Shown: positions 1 to 8,508 of the stretch, piece after piece
Layout: every line of letters begins with the position of its first letter
Position numbering within the stretch: position 1 is the first letter of the stretch
Assembly: GCA_001048675.1 (NCBI GenBank)
Contig: CCKK01000023.1
Location: forward strand, 124,001-188,000
Length of the DNA stretch: 64,000 nucleotides
Direction of reading: 5' to 3'
Origin: Vibrio diabolicus
GTDB lineage: Bacteria > Pseudomonadota > Gammaproteobacteria > Enterobacterales > Vibrionaceae
Position numbers and translations under genes: made by a program
The notes under the pieces: generated by a model
Database searches by the model: none
Seen by the model: only the letters and a program-made list of their open reading frames with translations
What the model was told of the DNA's origin: nothing

Positions 1-371
1 CGCTGTCGCGAATGAACATTACCACGACGTCTGATGAGATGCAGTTGGAGCAAATTCAGAAGCAGTTACACAAATTGATCGATGTGCTGAAAGTACAAGA
101 AGTCACCGAGTACGAGCACATCGAACGTGAACTGATGATGGTGAAAGTGAAAGCCAGCGGTTTTGCGCGAGCAGAAGTGAAACGGACAGCGGACATCTTC
201 CGTGGCCAGATCGTGGATGTCACTGCTGCTCAATACACGGTACAACTTGCGGGCACGAGTGAAAAGTTGGATGCCTTCATTCAAGCGATATCTGAAGTAA
301 CTGAAGTCGTCGAAGTTGCTCGTAGTGGGGTAGTGGGCATTGCCCGAGGTGAGCGCGCACTCAAACCTTAG
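1..371 (+). CDS. ilvH: Acetolactate synthase small subunit, 3' part only
   Basis: Regulatory subunit of acetohydroxyacid synthase III, which works with IlvI in valine, leucine and isoleucine synthesis and confers valine feedback control. The window opens inside the gene; the reading frame begins at base 3 and ends with TAG at 369-371. About 122 residues are visible of a family usually near 163, so the first part of the N-terminal ACT domain is missing. The motifs EVKRTADIFRGQIVD, YTVQLAGTSEKLDAF and VEVARSGVVG match IlvH/IlvN strongly. The catalytic gene ilvI should lie just to the left. I choose ilvH over ilvN because of the extended C-terminal domain after the ACT domain. Confidence 0.93.
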   Translation, partial: LSRMNITTTSDEMQLEQIQKQLHKLIDVLKVQEVTEYEHIERELMMVKVKASGFARAEVKRTADIFRGQIVDVTAAQYTVQLAGTSEKLDAFIQAISEVTEVVEVARSGVVGIARGERALKP

Positions 372-390
372 CCATCTAACTGCATATAGA

Positions 391-420
391 AAAGCCACTT
401 AATCTAAGTGGCTTTTTGTT
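391..420 (+). terminator. Rho-independent terminator after ilvH
   Basis: Perfect 8-bp stem GCCACTTA/TAAGTGGC (394-401 and 405-412) with a three-base loop, followed by a T run. It lies about 20 bases after the ilvH stop. Confidence 0.85.
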
Positions 421-446
421 TAGAAAATAACAATTAATGATATAAT
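419..446 (+). promoter_or_regulatory. Candidate sigma-70 promoter for the diguanylate cyclase
   Basis: A consensus -10 TATAAT lies at 441-446, with a TTTAGA -35-like hexamer at 419-424 (16-bp spacer), directly behind the ilvH terminator and about 35 bases before the GTG start at 481. The -10 is strong; the -35 assignment is tentative. Confidence 0.5.
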
Positions 447-480
447 TGTCGTTTTAGTAAGCATTATAGGCAGTAGACGC

Positions 481-2361
481 GTGAAAATCCCCAAGCGAGT
501 CGGCACATTGTTGGCGACAGCACTATTTTTTAGTGCGCTCACTGCAGTTTACTATTATCAGAAATATCTGACGTTATTAGAGAGTAACGTTGAGAATACC
601 GCTCAAGAAGCATTACACCAACTGGCTTATACTGGTCGCGAATACAACAATATTCAGGATCAAATTGAGACGATCAGCGATCTTCTCGGTCACAGCCAAA
701 GTCTTTACGACTATCTACGTCAGCCGAACCGAGTCAACCTTTCTATTTTAGAAGATATGTGGATCTCGGTTGCGATCAACCAAAAGCTATATAAACAAAT
801 TCGTTTTCTTGATATTACCGGTCAGGAAAAAGCACGGATTAATTACGATTTCAAAACGGGTATCGCTGCACCCGCCCTCAAATTACATGACAAGTCAGAG
901 CGGGATTATTTTCATTACGCGCAAGGTTTAGGTAATGATGAAATTGCGTCGTGGGGGATTGAGCTGGAGCGGGAAAATGGTGAGCTTGTTTACCCTTATA
1001 GCCCTTCATTGCGTATTCTGATGCCGATTTCTCTCAATGGGAAACGCGAAGGGTATCTTGTTCTTAATGTTGATATTGAGTATTTATCTTCTCGACTCAA
1101 CTACTCACCGGTGCGGGATTTTCATATTGAGTTAATTAAAAGTGATGGTTTTTATATCGCGAGTCCTAAGTCATCACGCTTGTACGGCAACATTATTCCA
1201 GCTCGTTCTCAATTTAATTTTGGCCGGATGTACCCCAACATTTGGCGCACGATGATCTCAGAAGTTTCGGGCTATGAGTACAACGGCTCGAATTTGATAG
1301 CATATAGCACGATCCAATTTGTTTCTAGTGAGCCACTTCATCTGGTTATTGATCTTACCAATGAGCAATTACTATCTCGATCTCAGCGAGATATTGATGA
1401 CTTAATCCAAGAAGCGTTTTTTGTATTAAGTTTGGTGTTTGGTTTTACTTTACCAACGACCGCGCTAGCCCTGCACTATCGACGTCATAGTATGGAATCG
1501 AAGTTAGCTCGGGCAGCACTTGATGGCATGACTGCGGTGATGATCTCAGATGCGTCGCATCGAATCATTATGGTGAACCAAGAATTTGAAAACATGATGG
1601 GCTATTCAACCAAGCATACTCAAGGCTGGAATGCGCATAATCTAATTTTCTTACCGGAAGATCTCGAGTCGACCCTCAATATTTGGAATAAGCTTGCAAA
1701 CGAGCACGTTTGGGAAGGTGAGGTTCGTTGTCGAACCAAGTTTAATCACGTATTTACCGCCATTATGCGCATTCAGGCAAACTTAACCAAGTCAGGTAAA
1801 GTAAGCTATTACATCACGTCGCTGGTGGATATTTCCGAGCAAAAAGAGCTGGAAGAAAAGCTACGCAACCTCAGTGAAAAAGATGGTTTGACGGGCTTGT
1901 GGAACCGCCGAAAATTTGAAGAGCAATTAGCGCAATATGCCGGGATTATTGAGCGTTATCCTGACAGTCCCCCTGCATGTTTGGCGTTGTTTGATATTGA
2001 CCACTTTAAGCGCATTAACGATGAACTTGGGCACGATGAAGGGGACAAAGTGATTTGCAGTGTCGCTGAGACTCTTCTTAAAGAGGTGCGCAGTACTGAC
2101 TTTGTTTCTCGCGTCGGTGGTGAGGAGTTTGCGGTGATCATGCCGCATACCACACTCGAAGAAGCAGAAGTTGTATTGAACCGGTTACGTGTGGCGGTTC
2201 AACTGCGCAGTGATAGAGCGATTACTGTTAGCGCCGGGTATAGTGATTTAACTTCTGATCGCACGCGCACTTATAAATGTGCTGATATTGCCTTGTATGA
2301 ATCCAAAAGTGCAGGGCGTAACTGCGTATCGCTATGTCATAGTTTCGATGATATTGCTTAG
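481..2361 (+). CDS. Membrane-bound PAS-GGDEF diguanylate cyclase
   Basis: Predicted to make cyclic di-GMP from two GTP in response to an extracytoplasmic or PAS-sensed cue. It has 626 residues from a GTG start. There is a transmembrane segment at about 8-26, a long periplasmic Cache-like sensor region to about 310, a second transmembrane segment at about 312-333, a PAS domain at about 345-455 and a GGDEF domain from about 465. The active-site signature is GGEEF (546-550), an accepted active variant. An RxxD inhibitory-site motif (R537-S-T-D540) sits five residues before it, so product inhibition by c-di-GMP is likely. There is no EAL domain. It stands alone between two terminators. The exact sensory ligand is unknown. 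Confidence 0.9.
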   Translation: MKIPKRVGTLLATALFFSALTAVYYYQKYLTLLESNVENTAQEALHQLAYTGREYNNIQDQIETISDLLGHSQSLYDYLRQPNRVNLSILEDMWISVAINQKLYKQIRFLDITGQEKARINYDFKTGIAAPALKLHDKSERDYFHYAQGLGNDEIASWGIELERENGELVYPYSPSLRILMPISLNGKREGYLVLNVDIEYLSSRLNYSPVRDFHIELIKSDGFYIASPKSSRLYGNIIPARSQFNFGRMYPNIWRTMISEVSGYEYNGSNLIAYSTIQFVSSEPLHLVIDLTNEQLLSRSQRDIDDLIQEAFFVLSLVFGFTLPTTALALHYRRHSMESKLARAALDGMTAVMISDASHRIIMVNQEFENMMGYSTKHTQGWNAHNLIFLPEDLESTLNIWNKLANEHVWEGEVRCRTKFNHVFTAIMRIQANLTKSGKVSYYITSLVDISEQKELEEKLRNLSEKDGLTGLWNRRKFEEQLAQYAGIIERYPDSPPACLALFDIDHFKRINDELGHDEGDKVICSVAETLLKEVRSTDFVSRVGGEEFAVIMPHTTLEEAEVVLNRLRVAVQLRSDRAITVSAGYSDLTSDRTRTYKCADIALYESKSAGRNCVSLCHSFDDIA

Positions 2362-2380
2362 CTCTTTTTCAAAAACAAAA

Positions 2381-2404
2381 AATCGGGGATAGACCCCGAT
2401 TTTT
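2381..2404. terminator. Bidirectional terminator between diguanylate cyclase and GntR gene
   Basis: Stem ATCGGGG/CCCCGAT flanked by an A run on the left and a T run on the right. It is placed between two convergent genes and can serve both strands. Confidence 0.85.
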
Positions 2405-2425
2405 ATGCTTATTTTAGCCTCAGCG

Positions 2426-3106
2426 TTATTCGCTAGCCAGTATGCGATATTGGTTGTCGATGGCCGCTTCGATACACTGCATTGACTGTTTCAAATAACG
2501 CTCTAGATAACCTAAAGCATCCTGGCTCTTTTTATCTAACGACGTCTTCATCAGCATTTCTTGCTCATCGATATTACAGTGCCCTGGGTTTCCAGTACCT
2601 AACATTTGCATAGCAAAATATTGGTAACGCTTAATTTGCGTGAGTAGATCGCGGAAAAAACCAAACATATTGGCAGAGCCAGCGCCTTCAAACAGCGCAG
2701 TAAGAAACTGATTATGGCGTTCTTCCCATTCCTTCCAGCAAAAGCTTTCGCCAGATTTAGAGCGGGATAACTTGTGATAAGCGGTTAGGACGTCCAGTTC
2801 CCAATTTTCATCGCCACTCACAATTGCTTTATTTAGTAGGCATGCAGAGACCATTTGTAGGCTCTCGTACAAGTCATTCAACTCATCTTTACATACAGGT
2901 GCAACCCAGCAGCCTTTTTGCGGCTCGAGTTTGACGTATTTGCTCCACGATAACTGCACCAAAGCTTCGCGAATGGGTGACGCTCCTACGTTGTACTTCT
3001 CTTTGAGTTCCGCAACCACGAGTTTTTGACCCGGTTTAAGCACGCCATCGAGAATATCCTGACGGATCATTTTTGATACTTTGTCGGTAAGAGTGGGACT
3101 GGACAC
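2426..3106 (-). CDS. GntR-family transcriptional regulator (FadR/FCD subfamily)
   Basis: DNA-binding regulator of 226 residues. An N-terminal winged helix-turn-helix (about 8-70) contains the GntR signature KVSKMIRQDILDGVLKPGQKL and the recognition segment VGASPIREALVQLS. The rest is an all-helical effector domain of FCD type. The C-terminal style resembles E. coli GlaR (CsiR), but the target cannot be read from the sequence. I chose the GTG at 3106 because GAGG at 3112-3115 lies five bases upstream of it; a GTG at 3112 is also in frame but overlaps that site. The gene is convergent with the diguanylate cyclase and has no obvious operon partner. Confidence 0.85.
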   Translation of the reverse strand: MSSPTLTDKVSKMIRQDILDGVLKPGQKLVVAELKEKYNVGASPIREALVQLSWSKYVKLEPQKGCWVAPVCKDELNDLYESLQMVSACLLNKAIVSGDENWELDVLTAYHKLSRSKSGESFCWKEWEERHNQFLTALFEGAGSANMFGFFRDLLTQIKRYQYFAMQMLGTGNPGHCNIDEQEMLMKTSLDKKSQDALGYLERYLKQSMQCIEAAIDNQYRILASE

Positions 3107-3213
3107 ATACACCTCATAGAAATTTTAATCGTGACGATAAAATTAAACAGTACGCAATTCTGCGTATGGTGAATGATACAGTTAGGCTATTATTAGAGCA
3201 AGAAAGCCATAAT

Positions 3214-3239
3214 AAAAAAAGAGGGCATAAGCCCTCTTT
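3214..3239 (-). terminator. Terminator after pykF
   Basis: Stem AAAGAGGGC/GCCCTCTTT (3218-3226 and 3231-3239). Read on the minus strand it is followed by a run of T residues. Confidence 0.88.
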
Positions 3240-3270
3240 ATCAATCAACTGAAGTATGAAAAGTTCAGTC

Positions 3271-4683
3271 TTATAGTACGTGTACAGAAGCTGTGTTCGT
3301 AGTACCTGAAGCGACTAGAGCACCAGAAACCATCACTACGATGTCGCCTTTGTTACCTAGACCAGATTCTAGAGCAAGCTCTTTACCTGCTACGTAGAAT
3401 GCGTCAGTGCTTTCGATAGAATCAACAACAACTGGCGTCACACCTTTAGTTAGAACAAGTTGTGCTGCTGTTTTCTTGTTTGTTGTTAGTGCTAGGATGT
3501 TTGCAGTTGGGAAGTATTTACGTACTGAACGTGCAGATTTACCACCTTCAGTTGCAACAACGATAAGTGGAGCAGCCAGTTTCTCAGCTGTGTCTACTGC
3601 GCCTTTACATACAGCTTCAGTGATGCGTAGACGTGGGCTGTCTAGACGAGAACCTAGCTCAGCTTTTAGCGCTGAATCAGTACGGTTCGCGATTTGAGCC
3701 ATGATAGTTACCGCTTCTACAGGGTACTTACCTTTAGCAGTTTCACCAGAAAGCATTACTGCGTCAGTACCGTCCATTACCGCGTTAGCAACGTCGCCTG
3801 CTTCCGCACGAGTAGGACGTGGGTTGTTGATCATAGAATCAAGCATTTGAGTTGCAGTGATAACCATCTTACGTGCACGGTTACACTTCTCGATCATCAT
3901 TTTCTGAGCGAAGATTACTTCTTCAGCTGGGATTTCAACACCTAGGTCACCACGAGCAACCATGATGCCGTCAGAAAGCTCTAGGATCTCGTCGAAGTTA
4001 TCAACACCTTCTTGGTTTTCGATCTTAGAGATGATGTGAATGTTCTCGCCGCCGTTTGCCGCTAGAACTTCACGGATTTCTTGAACGTCAGAAGCTTTAC
4101 GGATGAAAGAAGCAGCTACGAAGTCAACGCCTTGCTCACAACCGAATTTAAGGTCGTTTTTATCTTTTTCAGATAGAGCAGGTAGGTTTACAGAAACGCC
4201 AGGAAGGTTCACACCTTTGTTCTCGCCTAGTGCACCGTTGTTAAGTACTTTACATTTAACTTCTGTTTCAGTCTTAGAGATAACTTCCATCTCGATTAGA
4301 CCGTCGTCGACTAGGATAGTGTTACCTACGTTTAGGTCTGCTGCGAAACCTGCGTAAGTTACTGCAACTTTATCTTTGTTACCTACAACTGAAGTGTCAG
4401 TTGTGAAAGTGAATTCTTGACCAGCTACTAGATCAACGTCGTTGCCGCCTTCTAGCTTGATAGTGCGGATTTCTGGACCTTTAGTATCTAGAAGAATTGC
4501 TAGTGGTTTGCCAGTAGCTTCCATTACTTTACGGAAGTTCGCGATACGAGTGCCGTGTTCTTCGTAGTCACCGTGAGAGAAGTTAAGACGCATTACGTTC
4601 ATGCCTGCGTTCACTAGCTCAGTTAGCTTCTCTACAGATTCAGTTTTAGGGCCAATCGTACATACGATTTTGGTCTTTTTCAT
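3271..4683 (-). CDS. pykF: Pyruvate kinase (type I, PykF)
   Basis: Catalyses phosphoenolpyruvate plus ADP to pyruvate plus ATP, the last step of glycolysis, in the cytoplasm. It has 470 residues, the usual length for PykF. The start MKKTKIVCTIGPKTES, the substrate loop MRLNFSHGDYEEH and the active-site stretch ending GDLGVEIPAEEV are all present, followed by the family signature TATQMLDSMINNPRPTRAE and a C-terminal allosteric domain. The start is preceded by a GGAG site. Codon use is strongly biased, as expected for a highly expressed gene. It is a single-gene unit with its own terminator and a long upstream region. Confidence 0.97.
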   Translation of the reverse strand: MKKTKIVCTIGPKTESVEKLTELVNAGMNVMRLNFSHGDYEEHGTRIANFRKVMEATGKPLAILLDTKGPEIRTIKLEGGNDVDLVAGQEFTFTTDTSVVGNKDKVAVTYAGFAADLNVGNTILVDDGLIEMEVISKTETEVKCKVLNNGALGENKGVNLPGVSVNLPALSEKDKNDLKFGCEQGVDFVAASFIRKASDVQEIREVLAANGGENIHIISKIENQEGVDNFDEILELSDGIMVARGDLGVEIPAEEVIFAQKMMIEKCNRARKMVITATQMLDSMINNPRPTRAEAGDVANAVMDGTDAVMLSGETAKGKYPVEAVTIMAQIANRTDSALKAELGSRLDSPRLRITEAVCKGAVDTAEKLAAPLIVVATEGGKSARSVRKYFPTANILALTTNKKTAAQLVLTKGVTPVVVDSIESTDAFYVAGKELALESGLGNKGDIVVMVSGALVASGTTNTASVHVL

Positions 4684-5116
4684 GGAAGATACTCTCCGGT
4701 AAGTATAGTTACAATTTGAAAGTCGGTTGTTTACTCTGAAGTTAGGGCGTTATTGATGACATTTAGTGCCTGTCACCCACCGATTTTTCGCCTCATTATC
4801 AGTACTTCAGATTCTGAAAGTCTTTCACCAAGTTTAGTCATTTTATGACTAAAAGATCGGCGATTTTGGTTACCTTTTTGTGACTAATCCCACTTTATAT
4901 GCAGAAAGTTGCAAAAAAATAGCCTTCAATTCTGTAATTTTTTTTCTTTTCGGTGGCGAATTCTACCACTGAATGAATCCAATATCACTGTTTAAGAATT
5001 GTCTTAGGACAAGGTTTTATCGAGAAATATTAATTTTTTGGATCGAAATAAATGGACTTAAAAGTTTCGGTTTGACTATAATAAGTTTTACATCGAAACT
5101 TAAATTCAAAACGTAA
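4684..5116. promoter_or_regulatory. Divergent control region of pykF and the DeoR-type gene
   Basis: A 433-base gene-free stretch. It holds a perfect 9-bp inverted repeat TTTAGTCAT-TTT-ATGACTAAA (4833-4853), with the half-motif GTGACTAA again near 4880, about 150 bases upstream of pykF. TGAATGAATCCA (4970-4981) agrees with the Cra/FruR consensus at about 9 of 12 positions, a weak match. On the right, TATAAT at 5077-5082 with TGGACT at 5053-5058 is a likely promoter for the DeoR-type gene. The palindrome is plain in the sequence; its binding protein is unknown. Confidence 0.5.
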
Positions 5117-5130
5117 ATGTCGAAACGAAA
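5045..5130 (+). promoter_or_regulatory. Repeated CGAAA motifs, likely DeoR-family operator
   Basis: CGAAA or its complement TTTCG recurs at about 5044, 5065, 5094, 5120 and 5125. Two copies form a perfect inverted pair AAGTTTCG (5062-5069) and CGAAACTT (5094-5101) that brackets the candidate -10 TATAAT. DeoR-family proteins commonly bind repeated short motifs of this type, so autoregulation is inferred. Confidence 0.4.
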
Positions 5131-5878
5131 CACTCAACTAAGAAGACACGCCATTTCTAACTTGGTTTCTGAGCTAGGAGAAGTCAGCGTTGACGAACTC
5201 GCTCAGAAATTCGAAACCTCAGAGGTCACGATTAGAAAGGATTTAGCTTCTTTAGAGAAAAATGGCCAACTTCTACGCCGCTACGGCGGTGCGATTGCTA
5301 TCCCAACAGAAGTCATTCACGAAGAATTGAGCGCTAATGTTTCGACTCGAAAGCTAAACTTGGCAAAAGCAGCGGCATCACTGATTCGAGACCATAATCG
5401 CATCGTGATCGACAGTGGCAGTACGACGGCTGCGTTGATTCAACAGTTGAATGACAAACGTGGCTTAGTTGTCATGACCAACTCGTTGCATGTTGCTAAC
5501 GCCCTTAATGAATTAGAGAGCGAACCAACACTGCTGATGACTGGCGGGACTTGGGATACGCACTCAGAATCTTTTCAAGGCAAAGTAGCCGAATCTGTAT
5601 TACGAGCTTACGATTTTGACCAGCTATTTATCGGTGCGGATGGCATCGATCTCGAACGCGGCACCACAACATTTAATGAATTGGTTGGTTTGAGTAAGGT
5701 AATGGCGGAAGTGTCGCGCGAAGTGATCGTCATGATCGAATCGGAAAAAATCGGTCGTAAGATCCCGAATTTAGAGCTCGCTTGGCATCAAATTGATGTG
5801 CTAGTGACGGATGCTGATATTCAGCAAGAACACAAAATACAGATTGAACAACATGGCGTGAAAGTTATTTGCGCCTAA
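5117..5878 (+). CDS. DeoR/GlpR-family sugar-phosphate responsive regulator
   Basis: Transcription factor of 253 residues with an N-terminal DeoR helix-turn-helix at about 5-60 (VDELAQKFETSEVTIRKDLASLEKNGQLLRRYGGA, the family signature in essence) and a C-terminal sugar-phosphate sensor domain of ribose-isomerase fold. The sensor shows the phosphate-binding pattern IDSGSTTAALIQQL, TNSLHVANAL and the segment FIGADGIDLERG. It lies 113 bases upstream of glmS on the same strand. Because of this linkage it probably senses an amino-sugar phosphate and may control glmS, but this is inference. CGAAA repeats around its own promoter suggest autoregulation. Confidence 0.88.
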   Translation: MSKRNTQLRRHAISNLVSELGEVSVDELAQKFETSEVTIRKDLASLEKNGQLLRRYGGAIAIPTEVIHEELSANVSTRKLNLAKAAASLIRDHNRIVIDSGSTTAALIQQLNDKRGLVVMTNSLHVANALNELESEPTLLMTGGTWDTHSESFQGKVAESVLRAYDFDQLFIGADGIDLERGTTTFNELVGLSKVMAEVSREVIVMIESEKIGRKIPNLELAWHQIDVLVTDADIQQEHKIQIEQHGVKVICA

Positions 5879-5991
5879 TCTAATAATGTAATCAGTTTCA
5901 TATTTCACTTCCCTCTGATACAGGCCTTTGCTTGCTGTCTCTATCTGAAACATGGCTAGGGAAGAACCAAACTACAAACGGAGATAAACAC

Positions 5992-7824
5992 ATGTGTGGA
6001 ATCGTAGGTGCAGTAGCACAACGAGATGTTGCAGAAATTTTGGTTGAAGGTCTACGCCGCTTAGAGTACCGCGGTTACGACTCTGCTGGCGTTGCTGTTG
6101 TTGATGGCGAGTCAAACCTAACGCGCGTTCGTCGCTTGGGTAAAGTGCAAGAACTGGCTGATGCAGTAGAAGAAGCAAAAGTGATCGGCGGAACGGGTAT
6201 TGCACACACTCGCTGGGCGACGCACGGTGAACCATCTGAAGTTAATGCACACCCACATATGTCTGGCGATATTGCTGTTGTACATAACGGTATTATCGAA
6301 AACCACGAAGAGCTTCGTGAATTGCTTCAATCTCGTGGTTACGTGTTTGAATCTCAAACGGATACAGAAGTTATCGCACACATGGTTGAGTGGGAACTTC
6401 GCACTTCAGAAACGCTACTAGAAGCAGTACAAAAAACAGCAAAACAACTTGAAGGCGCCTACGGCACGGTAGCGTTGGATCGCAAAGATCCTTCACGCAT
6501 CGTAGTTGCACGTTCAGGCAGCCCGATCGTAATTGGTTTTGGTGTGGGTGAAAACTTCCTGGCTTCTGACCAACTTGCGCTACTGAATGTAACGCGCCGT
6601 TTCATGTACCTAGAAGAAGGTGATGTGGCAGAAATCACTCGCCGTGAAGTTACTGTCTTTGACGCAACGGGCGAGCTGGTTGAGCGTGAAATCGTAGAAT
6701 CTAACGCAGAACATGATGCTGGCGATAAAGGCCAATACCGTCACTTCATGCAAAAAGAAATCTACGAGCAACCTAAAGCGTTGATCAACACAATGGAAGG
6801 CCGTATCACGGCAGACTCTGTTGTAACTGATGCGATCGGTGTGCATGCGGCTGACATTCTAAGCAAAGTGGAACACGTACAAATCGTTGCGTGTGGTACG
6901 TCTTACAACGCAGGTATGACAGCGCGTTACTGGTTTGAAGACATTGCTGGCGTGAGCTGTGACGTAGAAATCGCGTCTGAGTTCCGTTACCGCAAGTTTG
7001 TGACTCGTCCAAACAGCCTATTGATCACGTTGTCTCAGTCTGGTGAAACCGCTGATACGCTAGCAGCACTTCGTCTTGCGAAAGAAAAAGGTTACATGGC
7101 GGCGATGACCATTTGTAACGTAGCAGGTTCTTCTTTGGTTCGTGAATCAGATTTTGCGTTCATGACTCGCGCTGGTGTTGAAATCGGTGTTGCTTCAACC
7201 AAAGCGTTCACGACTCAGCTTTCTGCACTATTGATGCTGGTTACGGCGTTAGGTAAAGAGCAAGGCCGCGTCAGCAAAGAGAAAGAAAAAGAGATTGTTG
7301 AAGCGCTACACGCACTTCCTAAGCAAATCAACGCGGCACTTTCTTTCGAGAAAGACATTGAAGCACTAGCGACGGATTTCGCAGACAAGCACCACACACT
7401 GTTCCTAGGTCGTGGCGAGTTCTACCCAATCGCGATGGAAGCGTCTCTAAAACTGAAAGAGATCTCTTACATCCACGCAGAAGCTTACGCGGCGGGTGAA
7501 CTGAAACATGGTCCTCTAGCTCTGATTGATGCTGACATGCCTGTTGTTGTGGTTGCACCAAGTAACGACCTACTTGAAAAGCTAAAATCAAACGTTGAAG
7601 AAGTACGTGCACGTGGCGGCCTTCTATACGTATTCGCAGATGCAGACGCAGGCTTCGAAGGCGATGAAACAATGAAGATCATCACGATGCCTCACGTTAG
7701 TGAAATCACGGCGGCGATCTACTACACCATCCCAATGCAGTTGCTGTCATACTACGTAGCGCTGATCAAAGGTACGGACGTAGACCAACCACGTAACCTA
7801 GCGAAAGCGGTAACGGTTGAGTAA
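5992..7824 (+). CDS. glmS: Glutamine--fructose-6-phosphate aminotransferase (isomerising)
   Basis: Makes glucosamine-6-phosphate from fructose-6-phosphate and glutamine, the committed step to UDP-GlcNAc for peptidoglycan and LPS. It has 610 residues, against 609 in E. coli. I start at the ATG at 5992 rather than an in-frame start at 5932: GGAG lies just upstream, and this puts the catalytic cysteine at position 2 (MCGIVGAV) as the N-terminal nucleophile amidotransferase requires. The glutaminase domain (1-240) contains HTRWATHGEP and HNGIIENH; two SIS domains follow, with SQSGETADT and the C-terminal DQPRNLAKAVTVE. No glmS ribozyme is expected or seen in this lineage. Confidence 0.97.
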   Translation: MCGIVGAVAQRDVAEILVEGLRRLEYRGYDSAGVAVVDGESNLTRVRRLGKVQELADAVEEAKVIGGTGIAHTRWATHGEPSEVNAHPHMSGDIAVVHNGIIENHEELRELLQSRGYVFESQTDTEVIAHMVEWELRTSETLLEAVQKTAKQLEGAYGTVALDRKDPSRIVVARSGSPIVIGFGVGENFLASDQLALLNVTRRFMYLEEGDVAEITRREVTVFDATGELVEREIVESNAEHDAGDKGQYRHFMQKEIYEQPKALINTMEGRITADSVVTDAIGVHAADILSKVEHVQIVACGTSYNAGMTARYWFEDIAGVSCDVEIASEFRYRKFVTRPNSLLITLSQSGETADTLAALRLAKEKGYMAAMTICNVAGSSLVRESDFAFMTRAGVEIGVASTKAFTTQLSALLMLVTALGKEQGRVSKEKEKEIVEALHALPKQINAALSFEKDIEALATDFADKHHTLFLGRGEFYPIAMEASLKLKEISYIHAEAYAAGELKHGPLALIDADMPVVVVAPSNDLLEKLKSNVEEVRARGGLLYVFADADAGFEGDETMKIITMPHVSEITAAIYYTIPMQLLSYYVALIKGTDVDQPRNLAKAVTVE

Positions 7825-7848
7825 TTACGCTTAACAGCAAAAATCCCA

Positions 7849-7884
7849 AGCGGCACATGCGAGAGTATGTGCCGCTTTTTTTGT
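7849..7884 (+). terminator. Terminator after glmS
   Basis: Perfect 10-bp stem AGCGGCACAT/ATGTGCCGCT (7849-7858 and 7867-7876), then seven T residues. Confidence 0.92.
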
Positions 7885-8028
7885 CTTATTCTAAGCGTAA
7901 TGGAACGCTCAAGAGCCTTCGCCAGTAGGTTGCTTTCATGACAAAAATGTCATTTTGTTGAAAGGATGGTGTCAGAGGCGGTGTTCAATAATGACCTCAT
8001 TGAAAACAAGCACTCAAAGGTTAACAAC

Positions 8029-8406
8029 ATGAACGCAATCAAAACTGCTCTTTTTGTAACGGTAATGGCAATCACTAGCGCATCTGCATTCGCTCAACCA
8101 CTTTTCACTGGTGGTAACTACGTGAGCCGCGAAGAGATGAAAACCATCTCAGTTACGCCGACAGCAACGTCAGATGAGGCTTATCAACAGGCACTGTCTG
8201 AACTCAATTCACTTAAAACCATGACGGCTCGTGAACTGAATAAAGAGCTCAATATCCTGACGTTTAATGTGAAGTCTCGCAGTACGCATTTAAAAGATGG
8301 TGGCTTCGTGACCGTGCAAGAACGCATGAATGAAGATGGTCAGTTGGAATATTTGGGCAAAGTGAATGTCAAAGTGCATTATGCCGAACGCGATAACAAT
8401 CGATAA
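8029..8406 (+). CDS. Small exported protein, DUF3316-like
   Basis: Protein of 125 residues with a clear signal peptide (MNAIKTALFVTVMAITSASAFA, cleavage probably after AFA), so it is periplasmic or secreted. The remainder is a compact alpha/beta domain with the segments SDEAYQQALSELNSLKTMTARELNKEL and a closing strand pair ending VNVKVHYAERDNNR. The pattern resembles the Vibrio DUF3316 family, whose function is unknown. I start at the ATG at 8029, which has AAAGG upstream and gives the signal peptide; an in-frame start at 7966 would bury it. It precedes a two-component system and could be its target or partner, but a terminator separates them. Confidence 0.72.
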   Translation: MNAIKTALFVTVMAITSASAFAQPLFTGGNYVSREEMKTISVTPTATSDEAYQQALSELNSLKTMTARELNKELNILTFNVKSRSTHLKDGGFVTVQERMNEDGQLEYLGKVNVKVHYAERDNNR

Positions 8407-8422
8407 TGGTTTGCCAATGGGG

Positions 8423-8456
8423 AAGAGTATGGTGTGGTTCACATCATGCTCTTTTT
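8423..8456 (+). terminator. Terminator after the DUF3316-like gene
   Basis: Thirteen-base stem with two G-T wobbles (8424-8436 and 8440-8452), three-base loop, followed by TTTTT. Confidence 0.75.
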
Positions 8457-8508
8457 CGATCTTTATACTAGGTTCTCACCCTCCCGCTAACACACTAGGT
8501 AAGTAAAG

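Noticed and set aside
3407..4357. Several open frames antisense to pykF (about 83-96 codons)
   Set aside because: They mirror the strong codon bias of pykF, have no ribosome sites and no family resemblance.
4970..4981. Cra/FruR site upstream of pykF
   Set aside because: TGAATGAATCCA has several mismatches at key positions; noted in the control region but not claimed as a site.
5879..5991. glmS ribozyme or riboswitch before glmS
   Set aside because: The spacer is only 113 bases, lacks the conserved core, and the ribozyme belongs to Gram-positive bacteria.
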